A stretch of 64,000 nt of DNA, taken from positions 186,001 to 250,000 of the forward strand of contig LNKV01000002.1 of assembly GCA_001465935.1 (NCBI GenBank). Reading direction: 5' to 3'. Below, in pieces: positions 1-10,641 of the stretch. Position 1 is the first letter of the stretch. Each line of letters begins with the position of its first letter. Both the position numbers and the translations under genes were made by a program. Source of the DNA: Clarireedia homoeocarpa (lineage: Eukaryota; Ascomycota; Leotiomycetes; Helotiales; Rutstroemiaceae). The notes beneath the pieces are model-generated. The model worked only from the letters and a program-made list of their open reading frames with translations, had not been told where the DNA came from and ran no database searches.

Positions 1-1221
1 TCCGGTGCTTATGCTTGTCTGCGAGATCAAGGCAAGAGATAATTTGATGTCGGAGCATGGCCAGCACGGCCCATGCCGTTGATTGATAGAAATCCTGTCT
101 AATACCGGTCTCCACGTCAGTCATCCAAGCATGCGACTATCTTGTCAACTTTGGTTTCCAAAGATGCAGCCCCAAACCCACCTCATGTCATATCCAATGG
201 ATATTGAAAACAGCTAACGGGAGCATCACCTGACCATACCTTATCCGATACAGGACCTCATGACGCATGGTCTCCTGAATAAAATTTCCAGTCACTCCCG
301 ATCACGAAACTTTGTGATAGTCTCTCTCTAATCGTTCCTCAGTAATAGAGCACAGGTAGATGAGGACTTGCTTCGGGCTCCTCACTGGGAACCAGAAAAA
401 GCTGATGAAAGAACCCGTCAGTCCCATCCCATGCACGGATTCTCTACCAGTGTAGTCATATTGCAGAATCCACCAGAATCTGCCACCTAAAGGGGACCCG
501 CAACGTGGCTTTTTGTAGCTCAATCAGTTACTGGGGGGCATTTGTTCCCTTGGAATTTAATACTTCTCCGACGACAGTTTGCTGCTTTACATGCTTGCAT
601 GCTTGCATGCTTGCACAATCTGTGAATGACTTCCTAACAAGCTGTGCATGACCGACAACTCGTTCTTGTATGCACCAAGTATTCATGCATCACAATAACT
701 GCATAGTTGCAGCCTTGTGCTGATGTTGCGTCTAGGCTACATAAAAAGCATTGACAATGACTAGATAGTGCCAGGTACCTACTAGGCAGCTTCGTGCAGC
801 AAAGTGGGGAAAATTCTGCCTTAGCATTCAAGAAGTTTCGACTACGGCACCAAGGAGGGTCACAGCTTTTTAAGTACCTATCAATATTCAAGACAACGGC
901 AGTCCTTATGGATTAACCCCGAGAGTCATATTAATAACGCATTGTTGTTTAATTAATTTTTATTATTTGTTAGACCATAGTTCTATAGCGTGGAAAGATA
1001 TAAATGTTAAGGACAATCGCGCTGATGGTGGAGTTCAAGAGATAATCTTCGCGAGAGGCATCCTCACTGAGTTTAATACGTTCAGGCAATCAGATAGCCC
1101 TTGCTATTGAGGTTTAAATGAGCGGCTTTCAGTATCAAAGAATGATTTATGATTAAAAGCAATGTCTGCAGGAAGAAGAGCTTGATTAAAATGGTGGTTT
1201 GAATAAGAAGTCAGTCCAGCC
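1..1221. other. Intergenic, no gene seen
   Basis: No convincing coding region on either strand; the open frames are short, have no recognisable motif and do not join through plausible splice sites. Three tandem ATGCTTGC octamers lie at about 591-614. The stretch from about 950 to 1200 is AT-rich and probably contains the 3' end of the transcript of the minus-strand gene that stops at 1222. Confidence 0.6.
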
Positions 1222-2343
1222 TCAAAAAGTCTTCGAAATCTTCTTGCTTAGCGATCTATTCCGTTCCGTTAGCCACTTCCCCCTACGGATTTCTCTATTG
1301 AGTTTTGATCTTTCCGCCTCCTTAAATGCATATTCGCACTTCATCACATGCAACTCTCGAGGATCGAAACATATATCAAAAGACAGCTTGCAATACTTAC
1401 AGCTGAATCTTTCGTCAACTTGCTCTGTCCCTCGTTCAGGTCCCAAGGTGTACTGTATAATTTCTTCGTGCTCTTGACCTGCCGCGAATGGACTGTAGAG
1501 TGAAGCGCAGGTGCTGCTTGCATGGTCGGATTCGTCCGCTGCAAAGGGTCCCTCGCTCAGCTCCTCGAGCCATTTGTGAAGCCATTCTCGGTGCATCTTC
1601 TCAGTCACTCTCTGATCCTCCTTCTCTTCGGATTGCATGAGGCTGGAAAATGGACCGGGATATTCATCCTCGATGATGGCTGAGCTCTGTTGTTGCCCGT
1701 AGTATAGGAACTGTGTGGCTACTTCGCTGGCGTCTGCTTCGGGAATTCTGGTGTATACTTGAGGAGAAATATATTCATACTCTTGAAGTTGTGGCCATTC
1801 AATAGCTCTAGTTGTTTCACCTTCTGGTTGCTGCGGTTGAGTTTGTTTTGCGACGGCTTGAGCTTCTTTCAGTTTACCACCAAAATGACCAATGCTCCAA
1901 CGATTGTGCTGAAGGTAATGCAAAGACTTCTCCAAACAGCCCTTCAAACCAATGGGAACACGAATATCCTTTTGGACCTGATCTACTTCTGGCATAATCA
2001 GCTTATCTTCACCCTCCTCCAGAGACTGCACTGATCTCTTCGGATCCTCCTGCACCACCTCCTCCTCATCGAGATACACATCCGGATCAAAAAGATTATC
2101 CTTAGATTTCTTGGGTCGCGAAACAGCAGGCGGATCCGGCCAGTATGTCGACACCGATTCATTATCGTTGCGGGCTTCGCGCAGCTCTGCACATCGGGGG
2201 CGGCAATCAGCGCACAGGGGGCCATAGGGCGGGTTGCAGTCGAGGTCATCGCAGAACCAGAGTTCGAGGTTGGAGGGAGCGAGGGAGGCGCTGGAAGTGT
2301 AGCTGTATTTGGAGATGCGGTGGGTGAGCAATGGGGAATGCAT
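1222..2343 (-). CDS. Hypothetical protein with C-terminal C2HC zinc-finger-like motif
   Basis: Single-exon frame of 373 residues starting at an ATG at 2343. I do not recognise the family. Near the C terminus (about residues 315-336) there is a CX2CX13HX3C arrangement (CKYC...HVMKC), which could bind one zinc ion. Near the N terminus (about residues 30-52) a second Cys cluster reads CDDLDC...CADCRPRC. The middle is acidic and Gln/Glu-rich with low complexity, and the last 35 residues are basic. Together this suggests a nuclear or nucleic-acid-associated protein, but that is inference. The neighbouring gene on the same strand is the RGT1-type regulator about 1.4 kb upstream; no functional link is visible. 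Codon use and the lack of in-frame stops over 1.1 kb make it likely to be real. Confidence 0.7.
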   Translation of the reverse strand: MHSPLLTHRISKYSYTSSASLAPSNLELWFCDDLDCNPPYGPLCADCRPRCAELREARNDNESVSTYWPDPPAVSRPKKSKDNLFDPDVYLDEEEVVQEDPKRSVQSLEEGEDKLIMPEVDQVQKDIRVPIGLKGCLEKSLHYLQHNRWSIGHFGGKLKEAQAVAKQTQPQQPEGETTRAIEWPQLQEYEYISPQVYTRIPEADASEVATQFLYYGQQQSSAIIEDEYPGPFSSLMQSEEKEDQRVTEKMHREWLHKWLEELSEGPFAADESDHASSTCASLYSPFAAGQEHEEIIQYTLGPERGTEQVDERFSCKYCKLSFDICFDPRELHVMKCEYAFKEAERSKLNREIRRGKWLTERNRSLSKKISKTF

Positions 2344-3785
2344 GGTGTTGGTATGGTGTGAGGACGGGCAGGAGGCTGAGGATGAGGATGAGATTTGTGA
2401 GGTGACAGGATGGGAGACGAGAGTGGAAGGGTTTCTTATCTATATTGGGCTTGGCGACTGTTCAAGTATGTTTTTACTGGATGTTGTACAATTGCTTTGT
2501 GCATGAAATCGAGCAGCTTTGTTGGTGCCGAAAATCTTTTCATTGTCCCACGAGTCGGAAAAGGGTGCAGAACAAAGACTCATGTTTGCCGAGACATAGG
2601 GGGTTTGGTCTGTGGTAGGTGATTCTATGCGGCGCTGCACAAAGGGCTACTAGGTGAATTGCTTAATCGTGGCGAAAATGGCTAATCCAAACTTCCAATA
2701 TGGAGATGATCGATAACCCCAGAATCCATCTAGTGTATTCCTTGCGATGCAGATGACAAACAAATCCCTCTCCGATGTGGGAAATCTCCAATAAGCCCCG
2801 CAAACTATTCCTACCCACGCAAAGCTCCGGAAAAAAACATTGTGTTACGTCTCAAACTTTAGCCGCGTTCATGACTAGCATTTATCAAATATCTAATGGT
2901 CCATATTCATATCATGATATCTAATTTTCAATCTCGAACTCAGCCCCTCTATCTTACACCATACTGATCCATTCCAAACCAGCCAATCTAGAATCTTATC
3001 CCTCCTTCCTTTCCTTTCCTTTCCCTCCCGCTTCGCCATCCGTCCTTCCCATCATCCAAGCCGCACATCTACCCCTCTTTTCCAATCTTTCCCTCCACAC
3101 TATCCCACGTCTTTTTATAACACAACACAACATAACATAAATTAACACAACATAACATAAAACAGTATAATTCAAGAATCAAGAAAAATGCCAAGCTGTA
3201 AGAAAATCTGACCCCGATCCTTTCCATGCCCTGTCTCAATTGCAATCCCAAACTAAGCATCAATATAAACCCAAAGAATCTCAGAGCGAGGGGGAGGGGG
3301 GGAAAGAAGCAACAAACGCCCCAGCGAAAAAATTTCCACATACGCGGCACGCGCATCACCATGCCATGCATGCATACCACAAACAAACGAACGAACAATG
3401 CTGCTTCGTTAATCTTTCTCTTATCTTCTCCCCTTCCTTATTGCACACATAGTATGGAAGGGGTAGTAAGCGAAAGAGAATTCAGAGAGAGACACGGAGA
3501 GAGAGAGAGAGACAAAAAAAGAACATCAATAATGAATGACAAGAAAATGCATATCGCAAAAGAGAGAAAGACAAAAACTATAAGGGTATACATCCACAGT
3601 AAGTAAATAATTCATACACCCAAAAAAAAAAAAAAAAAAAAAAAAGTACACCATCTAGCACCAGAGTAGAGCAGATCAGATCAGACCATACCATAGATTT
3701 AATACAATATGCTTCCACCCACTCATCCAATAGTCCACCAACCAACTAACCATGCAATCCTCGATATCTCCCAATGCCCAACTTC
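2344..3785. other. Intergenic: promoter of the C2HC gene and 3' flank of the RGT1-type gene
   Basis: No gene seen. The half nearer 3786 is purine/pyrimidine biased, with a CT-rich tract around 2998-3070, a GA-rich tract around 3470-3520 and a run of 24 A at 3622-3645. On the minus strand that A run is a T tract about 140 bp past the stop of the RGT1-type gene. Confidence 0.6.
3622..3645. repeat. Poly-A homopolymer (24 nt)
   Basis: Uninterrupted run of A on the plus strand, read directly. Mononucleotide runs of this kind recur in the window (T run at 46444-46468, C run at 36608-36631). Confidence 0.95.
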
Positions 3786-6323
3786 TTATGCTTTGCCATT
3801 GAAATTTTGCCCCGTGGCGGCAGCAGTAGCAGTAGCAGTAGCAGCAGTAGTAACAGTAGCAGCAGTAGTATTTTCTCCGTCTTTCTTCGGCGCCCCTTCC
3901 GAAGTTGTCGCACCACCATTGTTAGCACTAGCACTAGTAGCAGCAGCATTAGCATTCGAATCCCTATCCTCCGTCGATGCCGTCGCCAAATCCGCCAGCC
4001 GTTGCAACCCCTGATTCGCCGCTGTAATCATATGCTGATTATCATCCTGTTTCGGCACCACCACTCCACCGGCACCGGCACCGGCACCCGCTCCCGCATC
4101 TGAAGCTTTCCTCTTCCCCAACATCTCTCTAATCTGCAGATCCCACGAACTCGCCGCAACTCTCGGTTCCAGCAGCATCCCCAACGCATACTCTGCATCC
4201 TTTTTCGTCTTCTCATTCTGCAAAAGCAGAGGCTGCGTGCGTGCAACGAGGAGTTTGAAATGTTGCAGGAAAGGCGATCGCAGATCGGGATGAAATGACA
4301 TTTGGGATGCGATGTGGTAGACTGCCTTGGCAAGGTCGGCTTGTTCGTCGTCGGGGCCGGGGAGACGGACTTGGATGAAGGCGTACCAGTAGCTGAGATG
4401 GACGACGGGGGAGTCCGAGGGGAGGATGAAACTGGCACTGAATTCGTGGCGCCAAAGTTCGAGTTGGCCTTTGAGGAGATGGCTGTAGGTTGCGCGGTGG
4501 ACGGTTAGGGGTGGGAGCTCGGAAGAGACGAGGGAGACAGCGGCGATACTTCCAATTATGATTGAGAGGCCTGTAATCTTAGTAAAAGTGAAAGGAATGT
4601 AATGGATAGACCAAACTTACGGGCTAAGAAGTAGAACGCCTCGCCCAATACAGGGCGATCTTCGGGATATATCTGTGCTGTTGTTTCCGGAATCAGTATT
4701 GGGCTGGTCGTGATCGCAGCATGCCATCTATCCATGACAATTAAACTCCACCAAACACGCCGCGCAAGCTTGTCATCGGAATCCGGGTCATTATTCGCCT
4801 TATCGAGCGGTTTGTGTATGTGTAATCTCATGGAGTATGCGAATCCAACCGAAGTTCCCAACCACGGAGAAGGTGTATGAGTAGCATCCTCACGTGAGAG
4901 ATCACATGGACGATTTCCAGCCTCAATGGCTAACAGCATCATGGTCTGGAGGTATATGAGATTAGTAGTTGGAGAGCGGACTGATGGATTGTCATATAAC
5001 GCTGTGGTCATGAGGTTGATTGCTTGTTTAGTATTGCGTGGCTCAAGCGGAGTTGCGCTAGGGAAGGATCTAATAGCAGCATATAAAGCCTCGAAGAATG
5101 CGTCTCTGACCGGTCCAGGACAGGCTACTAATCTTGAGTTTAATCTCGCCTTGGTTAGGGAAAGTAGAGGATATGTGTTGTGAATACATTTATAGTAGCT
5201 AGGTAATGTCAGTTGGAGCGCATAGTAACCTGTCAAGTTATGTCTATCCATACCTGTCGATAATGTTCTCATCCCATTCTATGGGCTGGTCATTGTGAGA
5301 TTGAGCCATGTGAGCAACCGCATCGAGCGAGCTATTCTGTGTGTAATCAGGTGCATTTGCCCACTGCTGGGGAGGGGCCATATTGGTCGGCGAGTAGTTG
5401 GTGTCTCTAGGGAGTGGAATCGGAACTAGTTGTTGAGGCACAAAGCTGGGGGTAGATTGATTCGTGGGTCGTGGTTGATCTTGGGGAGCCCAGTTTGAAG
5501 CTGAACGTTGTGGAGGGTATGGAGAGTTTGATTCATTGGCGCCACCAGAAATCGAAGAGTAACCTCTCTTACGAGCGAGATGTTCAGGATTCGGGGTAGG
5601 GGAGAATTCTTCTGACGGTCGCCTTTGCATAGGACTGTCCTGCTGGGGAGGGTAAGATCCAACCGGCAAATCGCTCGATTGTATGGCACCCTCTAAAGTA
5701 TTGATGCGATCCGCAAGCTCTTTGATATAACTATCACTTTGTCAATCAGTCTTTTCACTTACAAGTTTGTTCGTAGAATCATTTCTTTTTTTTATTGAGG
5801 AACATCTGGCTTACCCTTTGCTTGGACCTCGCTTCATTGGCTGCCTGCTAAACTGACAAGTGGTTCCCACTCGTCGACAATTTGCACACTGCTCGTCGCT
5901 ACCATCCCCAGTTGCATCACACCTTATTTTCTTGCGCCGGCATTCGTCGCATGCTCTAGAGACTTTGGATCTCTTCCTTGCAGCAATTGCGCCATCAGAG
6001 TTATCATATTGACCCCCTATATCTATTTGGCTTTGATTCAACTGCGGGTGTCCTCCATGAGCTTGATGATCGGGCTGGTACTGGTGGTTCATATTCCCTG
6101 GAGCTCTCGGATCTTGGTTTTCATTCATTCCTCCCGGTCCTACATTCATATTCGGAGCCAGCGTACGCGATAATTGTGCGGCTAGCTGTAGTTCATCTTG
6201 GTTGGTCAATCCTTGTTGATGTTGATTCGAAGGTTGCCCATAGAAGGGACCCGCACCAGAATCTGCCGCGTTCGCGGTTGGGGAGGGATACGATTGCATT
6301 GTTGGCGCGTCGTTGTGGTTCAT
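3786..6323 (-). CDS. RGT1: Zn2Cys6 transcription factor, RGT1-type glucose regulator
   Basis: Four exons on the minus strand: 6323-5815, 5730-5254, 5198-4621 and 4570-3786 (2349 nt, 782 residues). Introns are 84, 55 and 50 nt with GT-AG ends; one has a TACTAAG branch site. The Zn2Cys6 cluster is complete: Cys125, 128, 135, 146, 149 and 156 (CX2CX6CX10CX2CX6C), preceded by KVSRACDECRRKKIRCD and followed by MKRGPSKGYIKEL, which crosses the first splice junction. That linker is the hallmark of Rgt1, the yeast repressor/activator of hexose transporter genes. A fungal-specific transcription factor domain follows (about residues 320-600), then a low-complexity Ala/Thr/Gly C terminus that includes a GAGAGAGAG run. 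The N terminus is Gln/Asn/Pro-rich. Expected role: nuclear control of sugar-transporter expression by glucose. It is shorter than yeast Rgt1 (about 1170 residues). The leader upstream of 6323 may contain a further noncoding exon. Confidence 0.87.
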
Positions 6324-9074
6324 TTCCCTAGCAAGCCGTCATGGGCGTATATCAAAAATTCGGAGGTTTCTCCTTCCCTTCTCAAAACGTCAGTCAAATT
6401 CCGTCTTTCAAGGTAGTTTCGTCACAGAAGCTGCTGTAGAATGGACATAATTGCGACATTCTCGCACAATCAATTTTGCTGCAATGAACTTACTTGTAAG
6501 GTTTTTAGATACAGAGAAGATACGCGACCCAGGGTATCTTGCCACCCTTTAAGTCGCAGTAGAGATGCGTCCTGTGCAACGAGCGAAAGTTGTTGATGGT
6601 CGTTTTCGAAATAGAGGATGAATATGGAATTTTCGGTATGGAAGAACTGTGACCCGAGATGCTGTACAAAGTTAGAAAGAAGCTGGAGAGATCCACAGGC
6701 TGACAACCAGGTATTTGAGAGGACTCGGCTAATCTGCCAATAGGCATGACGGGAGATAAAGAAAACTAGACTTCGTTTGGAATAGTAGCAGCCCAAACAT
6801 CGGCGACTAAAAGCTCCGATGCGATGATGGCTGTTTTGATGAAAAGCCCCGTCCCTCCGGTCCCTCCGACAGGGACTTTCTCCAAATGAAGCAAAGAAAA
6901 TCGACGGGAAGCGGGAAGTAAGGACGAAATGCAAGTGTGTGCTGGGAGTCGATCCATTTGAAGAGATCCTCAAACGCTCGGAGAACCAGCCCTCAAACCT
7001 CCAGAGTCAAGAGATGCAGTTGAGAGATACTTGTTTCACCATACCTTGTCTGTACCACTCTGAAATCCAAAGTAGAACTATCAAAACAATCGGAGAATTA
7101 GATGGCCTATCATTCATTAGCTTTGGTGTGCGGGTTGGAATCTGTTGCCGTTGTAGCACCGAAGGAAGTAGCTTTTTGCTTTATACGAAGTCCGCCTACC
7201 ATTCCTTACGTCTTCACTTGTCCATCTGCTCCATTCGTTCCCGACCTTTCGAGTTCATGTTAAGTCAGAGGGATGTGGTAACAAGACCAAGCTTTGAGAT
7301 CGGGTCGTCTCCCCTCTCTTGATATAGGGCTTCTACTTAAAGAAAGGAGGGAGGGGGAAAGCTACAAAAGTGGAAATGTGGGGGAACAGGGAATGAGTAG
7401 AGCAGTACTGGATTTGGAACAAATATAACACCGGGATACCGCGGAGCATTTCTTGGAATATCAGACTTCCGAGTACAGCCTACATACGTACCGTCAGTCA
7501 GTCCGTCAGTCAGTCCGTCGGTCAGTCGGTCAGTCAGGCAGTCAGTCCGTCATCACGGTCCATTACAATGCAAGTCGGTGCGGTGCGATATCTACTCTTG
7601 TGATAGAGAGGATGGCCATAGCCGTACTCTCCCGCACATAGCTCCCACGGACAAACAGCCCAAAAGACGAAAAGGCTCCCATGTAAGCTCTCGGGTGCCC
7701 TTGCAGAAAAGGCTGGAATTCATACTACCCTGCCGATTGCACCCATACTCGAATGAAATCTTCTGGAGACGAGCACATGCCTCCTGTCCATCCTGCCACC
7801 GACACACACGATTGAAATTCGACCTATTTGATCACTTGCAGTATCTTGTGTATGCACGATTTAAGCCTAAACATACCAACCAAATGCCGAGTGCCTCAAC
7901 GTAGAAAATACCCTGCTTTTCAACCTCGAATGACTTTTTGCCGGCCGAAAAGAGGATCCCTAGGTTTTCATTTTGCCGGAACTGGGTGGTTATTGTTCCG
8001 TTAGAACTGCACATTCCTCATCATGCGACGTAAATCCTGTCGATGCAACTTTGCGTTAGCATTCAAGTGGAAATGCGTCGACAAAGCGAATGTAACGTTC
8101 AGCCGGCGGGGTTATAAGATCTTCTCCTCGAGCAATATTAATAGGACCGTGGTTGCTCTTGGCAGCAGGCCGGCTTCTGATTTGTATTGCATCGTGGTGC
8201 TTTTTATCTTTCTACCTACCCTATGCAGATCTCGGGGAAATGTTTCAGAAGACCGAGAGAGCGAAGCATCGACTGGAAGATATTTATCCCATTCACCTCC
8301 TCATTCACCACCTCTTTGACTGTGGAAGCATGAATCTTGAAATGACTCTGCAGATACCATAAGGGGTGCTTTAAATTGCACCAATCTTACAGCGCACATC
8401 TACAGCTACCACCCAAGGGCGTGGTTGGGATGTGTTGAATAAGATATCATTGAAAGGCCTAATTCGCAACTCCAAAGTCACCGGCACTTCGAATATGTTT
8501 TGGTTGCGTTGAAGGTCCTATTTGAGTATTATCGGGAAACTCATCTAAAGCTCCTGGCCTCACATGATCACCTCTCGCTAATGACGCAGTCAACCCATTC
8601 GTTGTGATGGGTGATAACAATCCACATTGTCTAGTCTATCGGCAGGCAAGATACTCGCTCACGGTAACATTGCGTGAAGCACAGTGAGAAGACGGGGCAT
8701 GCATATAATATAGCTCGTATTCACGCTCTTTCGGCGAAACTTTTCGGCTCGCCGTCTATAGCATGGGTGCCACGCGAAGGATTAATTTGTGGACGGAAAA
8801 ACATATCAAACATGGTGCTTGTTCGTAAGTGAGCAGCTTATGGGAATGTCATAAATCAAAATGCACGGTGATACTTCTGGTCATGTAAGTCGTATTCAAA
8901 TATTCACACAGAAATCTATCATTAATTTCCATTTTGCAAGACGCTGATACACTTTAAGTGCAAACTGTTACCGCCAATCTGTATCATTGTGTCGAAGTAT
9001 CATCATAAGTCATCGATATAGATCTCCAAAGAAATCAGGGGCTCGCTCAAAGGCCGATTGCCTTTTCACTGGCG
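6324..9074. other. Long intergenic region: RGT1 promoter/leader and 3' flank of copper-fist gene
   Basis: No supportable gene in 2.75 kb. A 167-codon minus-strand frame near 6470-6973 has no recognisable motif and probably lies in the leader of the RGT1-type gene. A CT/GA-rich patch lies around 7330-7390. A tetranucleotide array is described separately. Confidence 0.55.
7492..7551. repeat. GTCA/GTCC/GTCG tetranucleotide array
   Basis: About 60 bp of imperfect 4-bp units (GTCAGTCAGTCCGTCAGTCA and variants), read directly. It lies about 1.2 kb upstream of the RGT1-type start codon. Confidence 0.9.
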
Positions 9075-10641
9075 TTATCGAATCCAAATGTTACTTTTGC
9101 GTCTCCCATTTTCCGTGTCCGCCCCAATAGTATTTGTTGCCGTAAAATCATTTATCCAAAAAGATTCAGCAGTGTTATTCGTAATGGGCAAGGGAAAATT
9201 ATTTTCATTGTCGAAACAGAGGGTCTGACTGTTTTTCATGTCGGCGGGGTACGTAGGCATGGTCATGCTCTCTGCAGGTGGCGCAGTGGTTAGGAATCCG
9301 GTTGGAGTTCCTTTCATAAAGTCATCCATGCCAAGTCCGTCAATGTCATTGCTTGCCAGCATCTGTATTTGTGGTACACCAATGTAGGACGATGCAGTGC
9401 TCAGTCGGTAGCTATCAACGTCACCACCAAAGTCCGATGCATCAATATCAGATCCATATTGATTGCCATTAGTTATGTTAGACAAGGACGTAACGTTGTC
9501 TGCGACACCACAGAAATCTTCTACTTCCGAGATCTCCCCAGAAGTTGACGTTGTCGTCAGAGCTGGTTGATCGATGCTGGAAAAATCGAACCCGTTGAAG
9601 GACGCGGCTTGACTATATGATGATGCAGCGAAGTTATCGTTGTTGAAGTCGAGACCGTCGTACAGGGACCAGTCGATAGATGCGGCGCTCATACCAGCGG
9701 AAAACATTGGCTGTTCCATTTCTGGGACCGCTCCGCCATATGCATCGAAAGAATAGAAGTTGTTGTAGTCGGTAGGGAGATTCGATAAGTCAAGTGGAGG
9801 TAGCTGGCCATTCAATTGGTCAAGATTTGTGGTTGAATTTAGTAGAGGTGATGCATGCTCCGACTTCACCATGCGTTGTTCTTGCTGGGCGCTAACGATC
9901 GAGTCCTTGATCTGTGATTCGCTGTGTAACGAATCAATCGTGCTGGTATGGGGTAAGTTATCGACAGATCGGTTAGCCAATGATGATGGAGAGTGGCCGT
10001 GGATCGAGTGTGCTCTGGGTACCACGTATGGCATACCACATTTGTGGGCCATATTGTTGTGTTTATGTACAGGCTTATGATGGCCATTGGTAAATATGGT
10101 TAAGTTGTTCTCGGACTGAGCAGTATGTGCACGAGGTCTGCGTGGTTTCGCCGCGGGAATGATAGATATTGGTGTTTCATCGGGTGTAGGGATTGCGCTC
10201 GAAGCAACTTCGTCAGAGTCGGATTCAGGTACCGGATCCAAATGTTCTTTCTTCACGGCGCAAGTGCAACGGGAACCGTGGCTGCAACAACAGTTGTCTG
10301 CTACATGGATATCAGAAACTGTGGTTGTTATGCCTGTAGTATCCCATGGACGCTCACCCTGTGTATCTCCATCGGATGGACAGGCTCCTTTCGAGTGTCC
10401 CTTCAATCCACCACAATCGCATCGAACATGAGCAGATCTGGATTTTCGCATCGTCCTACAGTGACTACATTGTGAGACCGGACGCCCCTGAAGGTATTTA
10501 GTAAAAAAAGGCTTAGCGGCAGTACAAATGATATACCTTTTTGTTGATATGCTGCAGAGGTCGTTCCGAATGTTGGCAATTGCTAACACGATGACCCCTG
10601 ACACAGGCGTCGCAGGCCCATTTTTCTCCTTCAATCAACAT
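9075..10641 (-). CDS. Copper-fist DNA-binding transcription factor
   Basis: Two exons, 10641-10537 and 10487-9075 (1518 nt, 505 residues), separated by a 49-nt GT-AG intron. The first exon encodes MLIEGEKWACDAC and the rest of the copper fist: Cys10, Cys13, Cys22 and His24 in the CX2CX8CXH zinc site. The intron falls exactly between KK and GRP of the KKGRPVSQC minor-groove-binding signature. Downstream Cys pairs (C42/C45, C58/C60) complete the fist. A second cluster, CCCSHGSRCTC (residues 101-111), resembles the CX-rich copper-sensing motif of Ace1/Cuf1/GRISEA-type proteins. The remainder is Ser/Thr/Asn-rich and acidic, as in activation domains. Expected role: copper-responsive nuclear regulator of copper uptake or detoxification genes. 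Whether it is a Mac1/GRISEA-like (low copper) or Ace1/AceA-like (high copper) factor cannot be settled here. A start in exon 2 would lose the fist. Confidence 0.92.

Noticed and set aside
6470..6973. 167-codon minus-strand frame upstream of the RGT1-type gene
   Set aside because: No motif, unusual Cys/His/Phe mix, and placed where a leader is expected.
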